Origin: Akkermansia sp.
GTDB taxonomy: Bacteria > Verrucomicrobiota > Verrucomicrobiia > Verrucomicrobiales > Akkermansiaceae
Reading direction: 5' to 3'
DNA: 51,294 bases
Assembly: GCA_030536145.1 (NCBI GenBank)
Contig: JAUNQN010000015.1
Coordinates: 1 to 51,294, forward strand
Made by a program: the position numbers and the translations under genes. The notes beneath the pieces were generated by a model, which was given only the letters and a program-made list of their open reading frames with translations, ran no database searches and was not told the DNA's origin. Positions 1-8,662 of this stretch are shown here, one piece after another (positions within the stretch are counted from its first letter, which is position 1; each line of letters starts with the position of its first letter).

Positions 1-85
1 GTTTGTATCTGGGGGGGCCCTCAACCCCGCATCCCATACCCTGGCCCGGGCCCTCGGCCGGGCGGCGGCGGGGCCGGGGCTGTAG

Positions 86-568
86 GCGCTGGACCCCGGC
101 GCGGCAGATGCCGCCAAGGCGGACAGCCCTGCCAAGAAGGGTGACAAGAAGACGGAGAAGAAGTGGAATATCCCCAAGAAGCTCTCCCCCGTGGCGGAGG
201 CCCTGGTGGACCTGCCGTACCTTACGGATACCCGCCCCAACCTGAAGGCCAAGCAGTACAAGTACATCCAGTCTGCCTCCTGGTGCGGCCCCTGCAACGG
301 CAAGATGCCCGGCCTGGTGGCCTCCTACAAGGCGCTCAAGAAGCAGGGTGTGGAGATTATTTTCCTGAGCGCGGACGATTCCGCGGACAAGGCCCTGGCA
401 TTCCTGAAGAAGTACAACGCTGATTTCCCCGTGGTGCTGCGCTCTGCGCCGGAGGTGGCCAAGCTGCCCGGCCATGTGCATTCCCCCACGCTGCCGGGGG
501 TGCGCCTGGTGGACAAGAACGGCAAGCTGCTGGATGACGGCTCCCCCATGCGCGGCCGCCCCAATTGA
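86..568 (+). CDS. Thioredoxin-like fold protein, 5' end damaged or incomplete
   Basis: The readable frame gives a Lys-rich linker followed by a thioredoxin-like domain with the active-site motif SASWCGPCNGKMP (WCGPC), then a beta strand EIIFLSAD and the stretch LVDKNGKLL that usually ends a TlpA/thioredoxin fold. Such proteins reduce or isomerise disulfides, usually in the periplasm. No normal start is visible. The same frame is open back to base 2 and looks protein-like (LNPASHTLARALGRA), but it is interrupted by a TAG at 83-85. The gene therefore either begins outside the window and carries a nonsense change or sequencing error, or is a pseudogene. The first in-frame ATG (191) would cut into the domain, so 86 is only the left limit of the open frame. 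No terminator-like hairpin with a T-run is evident before the next promoter at 664. Confidence 0.7.
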   Translation, partial: ALDPGAADAAKADSPAKKGDKKTEKKWNIPKKLSPVAEALVDLPYLTDTRPNLKAKQYKYIQSASWCGPCNGKMPGLVASYKALKKQGVEIIFLSADDSADKALAFLKKYNADFPVVLRSAPEVAKLPGHVHSPTLPGVRLVDKNGKLLDDGSPMRGRPN

Positions 569-663
569 TTTCCTGACGGATAGTCAACCTGTTCATGCAT
601 GCACAGGGCCGGTGCGGGGTAAAGCCCGCCCGGCCCCCTTTTTTGCGCGGCGTGGAAAAAACA

Positions 664-692
664 TGGACAGGGCAGGGGCGGTGTGCTAGTGT
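664..692 (+). promoter_or_regulatory. Sigma70-type promoter of the GH36-like gene, predicted leaderless
   Basis: TGGACA at 664-669 and TAGTGT at 687-692 are separated by 17 bp. Transcription would be expected to begin about seven bases after the -10 box, at 699, which is the A of the start codon. Confidence 0.55.
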
Positions 693-698
693 AGCGTC

Positions 699-2669
699 AT
701 GAAAAGCTTTTTCCTTGCTTCCCTGGCCGCCGTGGGCGCGGCCTTTGCCGCCGTGGAGACCAGCGTGCCCTACCCGGGGCCCAATCCCGGTGCCCCGCAG
801 TATGATGTGCCCCGTGGCGGGGTTCCCGTGCTCAAGAATGCCTGCGCTGAGTTCCCCGTGGGCAAGGTTGTGCAGCTGGCCACCGCCAAGGGTGAATTCT
901 CCCTGGGGGAAAACACGCTAGGCGCCCCCGTGGTGCAGGAGGACGGCACGCTGGTGCTGGAGGGGTTCTTCAACGTGCCGGAAGAGGCAGGGCTGGAGCT
1001 GCGCTGGCGCGCGGAGCTGGCGGAGGGCGCGCACTACATGCGCTGCACCTACACCCTGGTTGCCAAGGAGGCTGTGGTGCTCACCCGCTTTGCCCCGGTG
1101 AACCTGCAGGGCGGTCAGTACGCCATACCCGGTGAGGTGCCCGGCACCCCGCTGCTGGATGAGAAGGCCCGCATGTTCTACGGCGTGGAGCTGCCCATGG
1201 CCCAGGCTGCCGTGAAGGGGGACAAGGCCACCGTGGGCTTTGACTGCAATCTGCCGCTGAAGGCCGGGCAGGAAATCAGCTTTGCCGCGGTGGCCGGCCA
1301 CTACCCGGAAGGCCAGCTGCGCCGCGCGTTCCTGGCCTATGTGGAGCGTGAGCGCGCCATGCCGTACCACCCCGTGGTGCAGTACAACTGCTGGTATGAC
1401 CACGGCCTGCAGCCTACCGAGGAGAAGATGATCAAGACCGTGGAGGCCTACGGCCGCGAGCTGGTGCAGAAGCGCGGCGTGAAGCTGGATTCCTTTGTAC
1501 TGGACGACGGCTGGGACGATTACGGCGCAGATCTGTGGCAGCCCAATCCCAAGAAGTTCCCGAACGGTTTCAGCCCGGTGGTGCAGGCCATCCGCAGCAT
1601 CGGCTCCCACTTCGGCATCTGGATTTCCCCGCTGGGCGGCTACAGCGGCCAGGCGGAGCGTATCGGCCACGCCCGCCGCATGGGCCTGCTGCCGGAGGAC
1701 GCGCAAGAGATGGACCTGGCCAGCCCCGGCTACTACAAGTGGTACCTGGACCGCTGCCGCAACCTCATGCAGCAGGATGGTGTGAACTTCTTCAAGTGGG
1801 ACCGCGCGGGGGATGGCGTCTCCCCGCATTTCATGGCGCTGCTGGATATCTCCAGGGAGCTGCGCAAGGTAAACCCGGAGCTTTTCCTGAGCACCACGGT
1901 GGGCACCTGGCCCAGCCCGTTCTGGCTCATGTTTGTGGATTGCACCTGGCGCACCGGCTCTGCGGATGTTAACTGGTGCGGCAAGGGAAACAACCGTGAG
2001 CGCTACATGACCTACAGGGACAAGAGCTGCTATCAGGTCATCGTGAAGCGCGCCCCGCTCTACCCGCTCAATTCCATCATGCACCACGGCATTGTGCTGG
2101 GCACGGAATTCCAAGGCGCCCACACCAGCGATGCCCGCCTGGAGGGGGGCGACCCCACCGTGCTGGCTGCCGAACTGGGCGGTGCCTGCGAGTCTGCCGC
2201 CAGCCTGGATTTCCCCGTGAACAACAACCTGCGCAGTGATGCCCGCATGCTCTTTGCCAGCGGTGCCAACCAGCAGGAGCTCTACCTGACCCCCGGCATG
2301 ATGAACGACCAGGCCTGGGACGACGTGGCCGCCGCCCTGAAGTGGAGCCACAAGTGGGCCCCCGTGCTGGCGGATTCCCACTGGGTGGGCGGTGACCCGG
2401 AGAAGGGCGAGCCCTACGGCTACGCCGCCTGGCGCGCCGGAACCGGTGCCACCCTGGCCCTGCGCAACCCGGATGACCAGCCCCGCATCATCCGCCTGGA
2501 TGCCGCCTTGTTCGAGCCCGTGGAACCTGCGGATATCCGCATGCAGGCCGCCTATGCGGACCAGCGCGTGCAGGTGCTCTCCATTCCCGTCTCCGGTGCC
2601 GTGGAGCTTGTGCTCCAGCCCTTTGAGGTGCTGGTCTTCCAAGCCTCTTTTTCAGGGGAGAATGAATAA
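699..2669 (+). CDS. Secreted alpha-galactosidase-like glycoside hydrolase (GH36/GH27 clan)
   Basis: The 656-residue protein begins with a signal peptide (MKSFFLASLAAVGAAFA) and should act in the periplasm or outside the cell. The middle is a (beta/alpha)8 barrel of the alpha-galactosidase clan: LDDGWDDYG with the DDGW motif at residues 269-272, GIWISPLGGY, and FFKWDRAGDG, where D368 sits at the nucleophile position of the KWD motif. RTGSADVNW around D423 is the best candidate for the acid/base region. A beta-rich C-terminal domain follows. These enzymes release terminal alpha-linked galactose or related sugars, which would suit a mucin or glycan degrader. The exact substrate cannot be read from the sequence. 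The start was chosen for the signal peptide and because a promoter -10 box ends six bases upstream. Confidence 0.8.
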   Translation: MKSFFLASLAAVGAAFAAVETSVPYPGPNPGAPQYDVPRGGVPVLKNACAEFPVGKVVQLATAKGEFSLGENTLGAPVVQEDGTLVLEGFFNVPEEAGLELRWRAELAEGAHYMRCTYTLVAKEAVVLTRFAPVNLQGGQYAIPGEVPGTPLLDEKARMFYGVELPMAQAAVKGDKATVGFDCNLPLKAGQEISFAAVAGHYPEGQLRRAFLAYVERERAMPYHPVVQYNCWYDHGLQPTEEKMIKTVEAYGRELVQKRGVKLDSFVLDDGWDDYGADLWQPNPKKFPNGFSPVVQAIRSIGSHFGIWISPLGGYSGQAERIGHARRMGLLPEDAQEMDLASPGYYKWYLDRCRNLMQQDGVNFFKWDRAGDGVSPHFMALLDISRELRKVNPELFLSTTVGTWPSPFWLMFVDCTWRTGSADVNWCGKGNNRERYMTYRDKSCYQVIVKRAPLYPLNSIMHHGIVLGTEFQGAHTSDARLEGGDPTVLAAELGGACESAASLDFPVNNNLRSDARMLFASGANQQELYLTPGMMNDQAWDDVAAALKWSHKWAPVLADSHWVGGDPEKGEPYGYAAWRAGTGATLALRNPDDQPRIIRLDAALFEPVEPADIRMQAAYADQRVQVLSIPVSGAVELVLQPFEVLVFQASFSGENE

Positions 2670-2695
2670 AAAATCAGGTTTTCGGAATTTTAAGG

Positions 2696-2724
2696 TTGAC
2701 GCAAGGAAAAAAATCTGCTCTAAT
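2696..2724 (+). promoter_or_regulatory. Sigma70-type promoter of the small lipoprotein gene
   Basis: TTGACG at 2696-2701 and TCTAAT at 2719-2724 with a 17-bp spacer. The predicted transcript start is near 2731, giving a leader of about 26 bases before the ATG at 2757. Confidence 0.65.
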
Positions 2725-2756
2725 TCAAGCGTAGTCATCCAAACGATTTTACCTCC

Positions 2757-2945
2757 ATGAAAGTAACCACTCTCATTCTTTCCGTTGTTTGCGCCGCCAG
2801 CTTCAGCTCCTGCTGCTGCCAGTCCCAGCCCATGCCGAAGCTCCGCCCCATGCCCGGCGATTGCGGTCCTACCACCACCACTCCCCAGCAGCCCGGTGAT
2901 GGCCAGCAGGTCATCAAGGTGTGGCACACCAAGGGTGGCAAGTAA
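2757..2945 (+). CDS. Small Cys/Pro-rich lipoprotein of unknown function
   Basis: A 62-residue protein with a hydrophobic signal (MKVTTLILSVVCAASFSSC) ending in a lipobox-like FSSC. C19 is the likeliest lipidated residue, although C20 and C21 follow directly. The mature part is about 43 residues, rich in Pro, Gln and Thr, and has no recognisable domain. It has its own promoter and its own strong terminator, so it is a monocistronic gene and probably expressed despite its size. The family is not recognised. It may belong to the group of short entericidin-like or hypothetical lipoproteins. Confidence 0.65.
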   Translation: MKVTTLILSVVCAASFSSCCCQSQPMPKLRPMPGDCGPTTTTPQQPGDGQQVIKVWHTKGGK

Positions 2946-2968
2946 AGATTTGTCTTCATTCTTATCGG

Positions 2969-3004
2969 GACCGCCGGCAGGTAGCTGCCGGTGGTCTTTT
3001 TTTT
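2969..3004 (+). terminator. Rho-independent terminator after the small lipoprotein
   Basis: A 12-bp stem (2969-2980 with 2985-2996, one G-T pair) closes a 4-base loop and is followed by eight T residues at 2997-3004. Confidence 0.9.
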
Positions 3005-3130
3005 GTGCGCGCAGCCGCGCAGGAGCCGCAGCAGGTGCCGTCGGCAGGGGTTTTTGTCGGTTTTGGGGTGGCTGCACCCCTGAATTCGGGGGTGTTTTTG
3101 AAAAAAAATGGCCTGTGGCGAAAAACGTGC

Positions 3131-3158
3131 TTGCAAAAACGGGAGATTTTGGTTAAAT
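3131..3158 (+). promoter_or_regulatory. Possible promoter of the ExbB-ExbD-TPR cluster
   Basis: TTGCAA at 3131-3136 and TTAAAT at 3153-3158 with a 16-bp spacer, about 36 bases upstream of the predicted transcript start to ATG interval. The rest of the gap 3005-3200 shows no gene or other structure. Confidence 0.4.
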
Positions 3159-3200
3159 GCTAATGTTCATTCTGCAAACCAAACCAGATATACACAACTT

Positions 3201-4046
3201 ATGAAAAACATGATTTCCCGGTTCGCCGTCCGCGCATTCACCTTCGGAATGCTTGCTTCCATCACGCTCTCTTCCTTCGCCCTGGCCCAGGAAGAAGGTG
3301 CTGCCGTCAAGAAGAAGACCATGCTTGACCAGTGGGTGCTGGATGGTGGTTGGACCATGATTCCCCTGGTGCTCCTCCTCGGCCTTACCATCTACCTCAT
3401 CGTGTACTGCGTGCAGTTCCTGAAGGATGAGAAGTTCTGCCCGGAGGCCCTGCGCCAGCAGCTCATCGGCTTCATGGGTGAGTGCCGCGTGCAGTCCGCC
3501 ATCAAGCTGGCCACAGAGAGCCCCACCTACCTGGGCCGCCTGGTTGCCTATGCCCTCCCGAACATCGATGCCAACCGCACCGAGGACCTGGGCAAGGATG
3601 CCATCGAGGACGCCATCGCCGATTTCACCGCCAATGAGCGCCCCGCCACCATGAAGTATGTGGACGTGCTCGCCCTTTGCGGTTCCATCGCTCCCTCCAT
3701 CGGTCTGTTCGGTACCGTGCAGGGCATGATCGGCGCATTCGCCGTGCTGGCCAACTCCGGCCAGGCTGACCCGAGCGAACTTGCAGGTTCCATCTCCGTG
3801 GCTCTGCTCACCACCTTCTGGGGTCTGATTATCTCCATTATCGCCATCCCCGCTTTCTTCCTGCTCAAGAAGAAGGCCCAGGCTCTTGAGGCAGCCTGCG
3901 TGAACACCGTGGAAGAGATGGTCAACACCTCCATCAACGTCATCAACGCCGAGGCTCAGCTTGCCCGTATCCCGGAAGGCCTGGATGTGGAAGGCGGCGA
4001 GGAAGGCGAATACATCGAGGAAGGCGCTGAAGAAGTCCAGGCCTAA
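3201..4046 (+). CDS. MotA/TolQ/ExbB-family proton channel protein with N-terminal signal-like segment
   Basis: The 281-residue protein belongs to the ExbB/TolQ family, the pentameric inner-membrane part of proton-driven motors. After a signal-like N-terminus (residues 1-30) comes a transmembrane segment (GGWTMIPLVLLLGLTIYLI). A cytoplasmic region follows, then the family signature YVDVLALCGSIAPSIGLFGT and VQGMIGAF with two closely spaced membrane helices (about 155-225). The C-terminus is very acidic (EGGEEGEYIEEGAEE). The cleavable-looking signal is an extension not found in E. coli ExbB. The ATG at 3201 was chosen over a longer frame because upstream codons look non-coding and the N-terminus then reads as a signal peptide. 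Two exbD-like genes follow directly, which supports the motor assignment. Confidence 0.88.
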   Translation: MKNMISRFAVRAFTFGMLASITLSSFALAQEEGAAVKKKTMLDQWVLDGGWTMIPLVLLLGLTIYLIVYCVQFLKDEKFCPEALRQQLIGFMGECRVQSAIKLATESPTYLGRLVAYALPNIDANRTEDLGKDAIEDAIADFTANERPATMKYVDVLALCGSIAPSIGLFGTVQGMIGAFAVLANSGQADPSELAGSISVALLTTFWGLIISIIAIPAFFLLKKKAQALEAACVNTVEEMVNTSINVINAEAQLARIPEGLDVEGGEEGEYIEEGAEEVQA

Positions 4047-4061
4047 GCCTGGTGCCACCGG

Positions 4062-4089
4062 ACCCGCCGCCCCTCAGCAGGCGGCGGGT
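4062..4089 (+). other. Intercistronic hairpin between exbB- and exbD-like genes
   Basis: A perfect 10-bp GC stem (4062-4071 with 4080-4089) around an 8-base loop, without a T-run. It may stabilise the upstream exbB message or lower read-through, which would fit the higher copy number of ExbB in known motors. Confidence 0.55.
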
Positions 4090-4114
4090 GTAACAACTAG
4101 CAAGACTTACATTC

Positions 4115-4639
4115 ATGGCTAAGAAAAACGCAAGAAGCACCGATGAGGTCAAGGGCGACGTGAACATGTCCCCCATGATTGACTGCTGCTTCCTTCTGCT
4201 CATTTTCTTCGTGGTGAACGCCACCCAGATTACCGTGTCGAAGGACCCCAGCGTCAAGATGCCCGGTGCCATTACCTGCAGTGACATGAAGGACGCCAAG
4301 GGCTGCATCGTCATCAACATCTTCAACGACCAGGACAAGATGGATGCCAAGGCCCTCTCCAAGTTCAAGACAAACTACAAGGGCAAGCCCGGCGTGGTCT
4401 GGGGTGTGGACGACAACACCAAGAAGGTGGGCTACACCGAGGAAGAGACGCAGGCCCTGACCGAGTACGTGAAGAAGGAGAAGGAGTACCTGAAGTCCAA
4501 GAAGATGGAGGACAAGGACATCAAGCTCTACCTGCGCGGTGACAAGGACGCCCCGTGGGAGCGCACCTGCAAGGCTATCCGCTGCGGCGCCGCCGCCGGT
4601 GTGTCCAACCTGGTGTTCGGCACGCTGCCCGCCAAGTAA
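4115..4639 (+). CDS. ExbD/TolR-family protein (first copy)
   Basis: A 174-residue protein with a short cytoplasmic N-terminus, one membrane helix and a periplasmic domain. The helix carries the family hallmark NMSPMIDCCFLLLIFFVV. D23 corresponds to the membrane aspartate that carries protons in ExbD and TolR. The periplasmic part is Lys-rich and includes the segment YTEEETQALTEYVKKEKEYL. In known systems ExbD dimers sit inside the ExbB pentamer and transmit force to an outer partner. The gene lies 68 bases after the exbB-like gene. Its neighbour at 4666 is a second, clearly different ExbD, so a heteromeric pair is possible. Confidence 0.88.
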   Translation: MAKKNARSTDEVKGDVNMSPMIDCCFLLLIFFVVNATQITVSKDPSVKMPGAITCSDMKDAKGCIVINIFNDQDKMDAKALSKFKTNYKGKPGVVWGVDDNTKKVGYTEEETQALTEYVKKEKEYLKSKKMEDKDIKLYLRGDKDAPWERTCKAIRCGAAAGVSNLVFGTLPAK

Positions 4640-4665
4640 AGAACCAAGAAGAAAGAAACAAGACT

Positions 4666-5160
4666 ATGGCAAGACATAAGCAAATCAGGACCGAGGAGCA
4701 GGAAGATCCGGAGATGAACATCTCCTCCATGATTGACTGCTGCTTCCTCCTGCTCATCTACTTCCTGGTTGCCACCTCACTGGTGAGCGAGAAGAAGCTG
4801 GATATCAGCATCCCCGCCACGGAGTCCTCCTCCTCCACCCCGCCCCCGCTGGAGCCCGGCCGTATCAAGGTGAACGCCGACGGTTCCGTGGTGTGGAACG
4901 GCGACATGACCGTGGGCGGCCCGTACGACCCGCAGGCCAAGCCCAAGAGCGCCGCCTACCGTGAGCAGCGCAAGATGGATGCCCTGGTGGAATCCCTGAA
5001 GGCCCTGCGCGACCAGGCCAAGGCTGCCGACACCACCCCGATTGTGACGGTGATGGGCGATGCCAAGGCTCCGCAGCAGCGCATCGTGGACGTGATGGCC
5101 GCCCTGGCCGAGGCCGACATTCATACCGTGGGCCTGAATACCTCCTCCGGAGACAATTAA
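4666..5160 (+). CDS. ExbD/TolR-family protein (second copy)
   Basis: A 164-residue ExbD/TolR protein starting MARHKQIRTEEQED, with the membrane motif MNISSMIDCCFLLLIYFLVA. D24 is the proton-carrying aspartate position. A Ser/Pro-rich linker (SSSSTPPPLEPG) leads to a periplasmic domain ending PQQRIVDVMAALAEADIHTV, which resembles the usual ExbD C-terminal fold (residue register of partner-binding peptides). The start at 4666 lies 26 bases after the preceding stop. A longer in-frame reading back to 4555 overlaps the first exbD and was not used. The MIDCCFLLLI core is shared with the first copy, while the periplasmic domains differ. Confidence 0.88.
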   Translation: MARHKQIRTEEQEDPEMNISSMIDCCFLLLIYFLVATSLVSEKKLDISIPATESSSSTPPPLEPGRIKVNADGSVVWNGDMTVGGPYDPQAKPKSAAYREQRKMDALVESLKALRDQAKAADTTPIVTVMGDAKAPQQRIVDVMAALAEADIHTVGLNTSSGDN

Positions 5161-5193
5161 GCAACCCGTAACCTCAACACTCAAACGAAAAGG

Positions 5194-5238
5194 GGAGGGG
5201 AGCAAGGCGGCGTGACCCGCGGCTCCCCTCCTTTGTTT
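5194..5238 (+). terminator. Hairpin with broken T-run between exbD and the TPR gene
   Basis: A 10-bp perfect stem (5194-5203 with 5222-5231) followed by TTTGTTT. The T-run is interrupted, so partial termination is likely. This would reduce expression of the large downstream genes relative to the channel genes. Confidence 0.6.
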
Positions 5239-5272
5239 CACGAAAGACTTCAACCCAAACAACCTTAAGATT

Positions 5273-8200
5273 ATGAACAAGTATATCTCAGGAACAGCAG
5301 TCCTGCTCGCCATGGCGATGACGGTGCCGTCTATCTCCCGCGCCCAGGACCCCATCTCGGAATTCAAGCACGTGCAGCAGCTCCAGTCCCAGGGCAAGCT
5401 GCAGGATGCCGTGGAAATCTGCGACAACATGATTGCCAAGTTCGGCGACCCCAACTCTGCCTTCAAGCAGTTCCGCTGGGTGGTGCCCTTCTACGCTTGG
5501 GAAAAGGCGGATATCCTGTACAAGGCCAAGGACTATGATGCCGCCTACCAGGCCTACAAGGAGTACCGCGACAACAAGCTCATCTCCGACAAGACGATGC
5601 AGGACTCCGTGAAGACGAACAGCCCGCAGCAGCTGCCCATCTACGAGGCCCGCAAGAACTACGTTATCTTCCAGATGGGGCTTTGTCTGTACATGAGCGG
5701 CAGCGGCACGGACGACAAGCCCGGCGACAAGAGCAAGCTCTCCGAGGCCATTCCCCTGCTGGAGCAGTACCTGGGCCTGGTGAGCAAGGGCAAGGTGACG
5801 GACGTGGAGAAGAAGCTGAAGCTGGACGGCAAGATCTGCTTCATGCTGGTGCAGTCCTACATGCTGCAGCCCACGCCTGATTTCAAGAAGGCGGAGCAAT
5901 ACCTGGAGAAGGCACGCCACGCCAAGAGCAAGCTGCCGGATGACATGGCCATGACCGGCCTGAACACCGTGGCCCGCGTGGCCGTGGCCCACCCGGAGAC
6001 CGCCGGCTGGGTGCACAAGATTATCATGTCCAGCCCCTCCAGCTACAACATGGAGCCCCTGCGCGCCGCCCGCTATGCGGACAAGTACCTGAACAACGCC
6101 CAGCGCGCCGCCACGGCCTCCAACAAGGCCCTGATGGGCGACGACGTGACTGCCGGCGTGGATGCCGCCCGCTCCGCCAACTGCCTGTTCTCCCTGTTGC
6201 CTGACACTGCCTCCGTGATAGCGGATGTGGCCCAGATGAACAAGCACCTGGGCAAGACCGACCCCTTCACCGACAGCGGCACGGAAATCCGCATTGCCCC
6301 GGAGATGAACAAGAAGGTGGCGGAGGCCTACAAGAAGCTCCAGAAGGAGCACAAGATTATGGAGGCCTACGGCGTGATGGGCGTGTCCAACATGGCACTG
6401 GGCCTGAACTCCAACCGCCTGGGCAAGGCCGGTTACCAGATTGTGGTGGACCGTTTCCCGGACCTGGTGAACGGTGACAAGCCCCTGGGTGATACCGCCA
6501 AGTTCCAGCTGGCCAGCCTGTGCCGCCTGACGGGTGACGAAGCCGCCGCAGAGAAGATTGAGGCATCCCTGGATCCGGACGCGATGGGTGACAAGAAGAA
6601 CAGCATCGTGGTGAACAAGATGAGCAAGATGCTCAAGGAGAAGAACTGGGAGGGCGTGCTTCCCGTGGCAGAGCAGGTCATGGGCCTGTACAAGGCCAAC
6701 CCCACCAACAAGTTCTACGTCTCCGCCCAGTTTGCCACCATTGCAGCCTTGTACAACCTGAAGCGCTACGACGAGGTGGTGACCAAGGCCGAGGAGCTGC
6801 TCAACGGCGGTTCCCTGGAGGCCACGGGCAAGGATACCCTGAAGCCCGCCCAGGCCGGCGAGTACAACATCAACTCCTTCTTCTTCCTGATGGACAGCCA
6901 CATGAAGCTGGCTTCCACGGACCTGAAGCATGTGGACCAGGCCCTGGAGGTGTTTGCCCGCTACCAGAAGCGCCACCCGGAGTTTGACCTGAAGCTCAAC
7001 AAGCTGGCTCCCAACATGTACTACAATGCAGTGGACTGCCTGAGCCGCCTGAACGCCAACACCGAGGACGAGGCCGCCAAGGCCAAGAACAGCGCACAGG
7101 CCATCGGCTACTGCAAGATTATCGTGGAGAAGTGGCCGGACCACGCCCTGGCTCCCAGCGCAGACCTGATGGCCGCCAGCATGATCATTGCCGGTACGGA
7201 CGAGCCCGCCAAGGTGGAGGCCATCTCCATCCTGGAGCGCTGCGCAGACAGTGCCAAGAAGGCCTACGACGCCAACAAGAAGCCGCAGGATGCCGTCACC
7301 TTCGCCAACGCGCTGTTCTGGCTGGATTCCTACGGCCTGGAGATTCCCAAGGAGGGCGAGGACAAGGAGGCCACCGCCAAGCGCGTGCAGGGCTACAGCG
7401 ACCGCTACTGGAAGGAGGCCGACTTTGAGGGCTGCGTGTACAGCCTGGCCGCCGCCTGCCTGCGCATCTCCCGTGCAGAGGATGCCGCCTCCTACATCAA
7501 GGCCCTGGACGGCCTGAAGACGATTATTGTCCGCGAGGCCAATTACGGCTTCAAGAACAACAAGACCAACCCCGAGCTGGAAAAGGCCATCAACACCTAC
7601 TTCGACAAGTCCATTGCCGGCGCCACCCGCTTCAAGGACGAAATCAAGGAGAAGTCCGTGGAGGACATGGTGAAGGAGTTCTCCGGCATCGACGCCAACG
7701 ACAAGTACACCAACGCCATCCTGCGCATGTCCCTCATCAATGCCATGAACACGGAGCTGGCCGCGGTGAAGAACGACCCCGCCAAGCGTGACCAGATTAA
7801 CAACAGCATTGAGAAGGCCTTCCGCGAGATGACCGCCACCTTCCGCCCGGACGACCTGACCAGCTACATTGCCGTGCAGGTGGGCGACTACCTGGTGAAG
7901 TACGTGGCCAAGTTCGACGATCCCTCCTCCAAGCAGAAGGAAATCGACATGGCAATCACCTACTACGATTCCGTGATCAACCGCCGCCGCGACCGCGTGG
8001 CGGAGGCCACCCTGGGCAAGGCGAACGCCCTGGCCTTCTCCCGCGATGCCAACCAGCAGAAGACGGCCATCAGCATGTATGAGCAGGTGGCAAGCGGCCC
8101 CGTGACCACGCAGACCGTGCCGGCCATGAAGGGCCTGGCGGAACTCTACTTCCGCGCAGGTGACTTTGAGAAGGCGCGCGATGCCGCCGTGAAGTACCAG

Positions 8201-8638
8201 AACGGCACCCGCGGCAACAACGACGAGCGTCTCAAGATGATGATGCTGCTGGGCCAGGCGTATGAGAAGACCAACGATTCCAAGAACGCCCTGCTCACCT
8301 ACATGAACGTGTACAACCAGAACCGTAACAAGATCAGCTACTCCGCCCCGGCTTGCATAGCTGCCATGGATGTGCTCTGGAAGCGCAACGCCCCCAGCTC
8401 CGGCGACCGCATGAAGGGTGACTTCAAGGCCTCCGACCGCTGGACCGCCTGGTACACCGGCCAGAACTTCATCAACCTCATCAAGCGCTCCGGCATTGAA
8501 GGCAAGATGACCGCCGGCGACCGCGACGCCTACAACAAGCTCGTCTCCAAGGTGGCTGAGCTGGGTGCAGACGGCGGCGTGCAGCGTGAGGACAAGGCCG
8601 GCAAGGAATTCCAGCGCAAACTCGATGCCAACAAGTAA
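5273..8638 (+). CDS. Large exported TPR-like helical-repeat protein
   Basis: An 1121-residue protein with a signal peptide (MNKYISGTAVLLAMAMTVPS, cleavage near SRA-QD). The mature chain is almost entirely helical and looks like degenerate tetratricopeptide repeats. Examples are the region QLQSQGKLQDAVEICDNMI near the start and, near residues 955-1010, LAELYFRAGDFEKARDAAVK followed by LLGQAYEKTNDSKNALLTYM. TPR arrays are protein-binding scaffolds. Its position directly after exbB-exbD-exbD suggests a periplasmic partner or load of the proton-driven motor. No TonB-like C-terminus or peptidoglycan-binding domain is visible, so its role is inferred from context only. The reading frame is intact and shows strong GC codon bias. 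Confidence 0.75.
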   Translation: MNKYISGTAVLLAMAMTVPSISRAQDPISEFKHVQQLQSQGKLQDAVEICDNMIAKFGDPNSAFKQFRWVVPFYAWEKADILYKAKDYDAAYQAYKEYRDNKLISDKTMQDSVKTNSPQQLPIYEARKNYVIFQMGLCLYMSGSGTDDKPGDKSKLSEAIPLLEQYLGLVSKGKVTDVEKKLKLDGKICFMLVQSYMLQPTPDFKKAEQYLEKARHAKSKLPDDMAMTGLNTVARVAVAHPETAGWVHKIIMSSPSSYNMEPLRAARYADKYLNNAQRAATASNKALMGDDVTAGVDAARSANCLFSLLPDTASVIADVAQMNKHLGKTDPFTDSGTEIRIAPEMNKKVAEAYKKLQKEHKIMEAYGVMGVSNMALGLNSNRLGKAGYQIVVDRFPDLVNGDKPLGDTAKFQLASLCRLTGDEAAAEKIEASLDPDAMGDKKNSIVVNKMSKMLKEKNWEGVLPVAEQVMGLYKANPTNKFYVSAQFATIAALYNLKRYDEVVTKAEELLNGGSLEATGKDTLKPAQAGEYNINSFFFLMDSHMKLASTDLKHVDQALEVFARYQKRHPEFDLKLNKLAPNMYYNAVDCLSRLNANTEDEAAKAKNSAQAIGYCKIIVEKWPDHALAPSADLMAASMIIAGTDEPAKVEAISILERCADSAKKAYDANKKPQDAVTFANALFWLDSYGLEIPKEGEDKEATAKRVQGYSDRYWKEADFEGCVYSLAAACLRISRAEDAASYIKALDGLKTIIVREANYGFKNNKTNPELEKAINTYFDKSIAGATRFKDEIKEKSVEDMVKEFSGIDANDKYTNAILRMSLINAMNTELAAVKNDPAKRDQINNSIEKAFREMTATFRPDDLTSYIAVQVGDYLVKYVAKFDDPSSKQKEIDMAITYYDSVINRRRDRVAEATLGKANALAFSRDANQQKTAISMYEQVASGPVTTQTVPAMKGLAELYFRAGDFEKARDAAVKYQNGTRGNNDERLKMMMLLGQAYEKTNDSKNALLTYMNVYNQNRNKISYSAPACIAAMDVLWKRNAPSSGDRMKGDFKASDRWTAWYTGQNFINLIKRSGIEGKMTAGDRDAYNKLVSKVAELGADGGVQREDKAGKEFQRKLDANK

Positions 8639-8662
8639 AACACCTAACACTATCTACATATC

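Noticed and set aside
918..2642. A 574-codon open frame on the minus strand
   Set aside because: It is the antisense shadow of the GH36-like gene. Its composition (His/Gly/Leu/Val-rich, no domains) is the usual result of GC-rich codon bias.
5288..8650. An 1120-codon open frame on the minus strand
   Set aside because: Antisense to the TPR gene over its whole length. It has no signal, domain or promoter, while the plus strand has a signal peptide and repeats.
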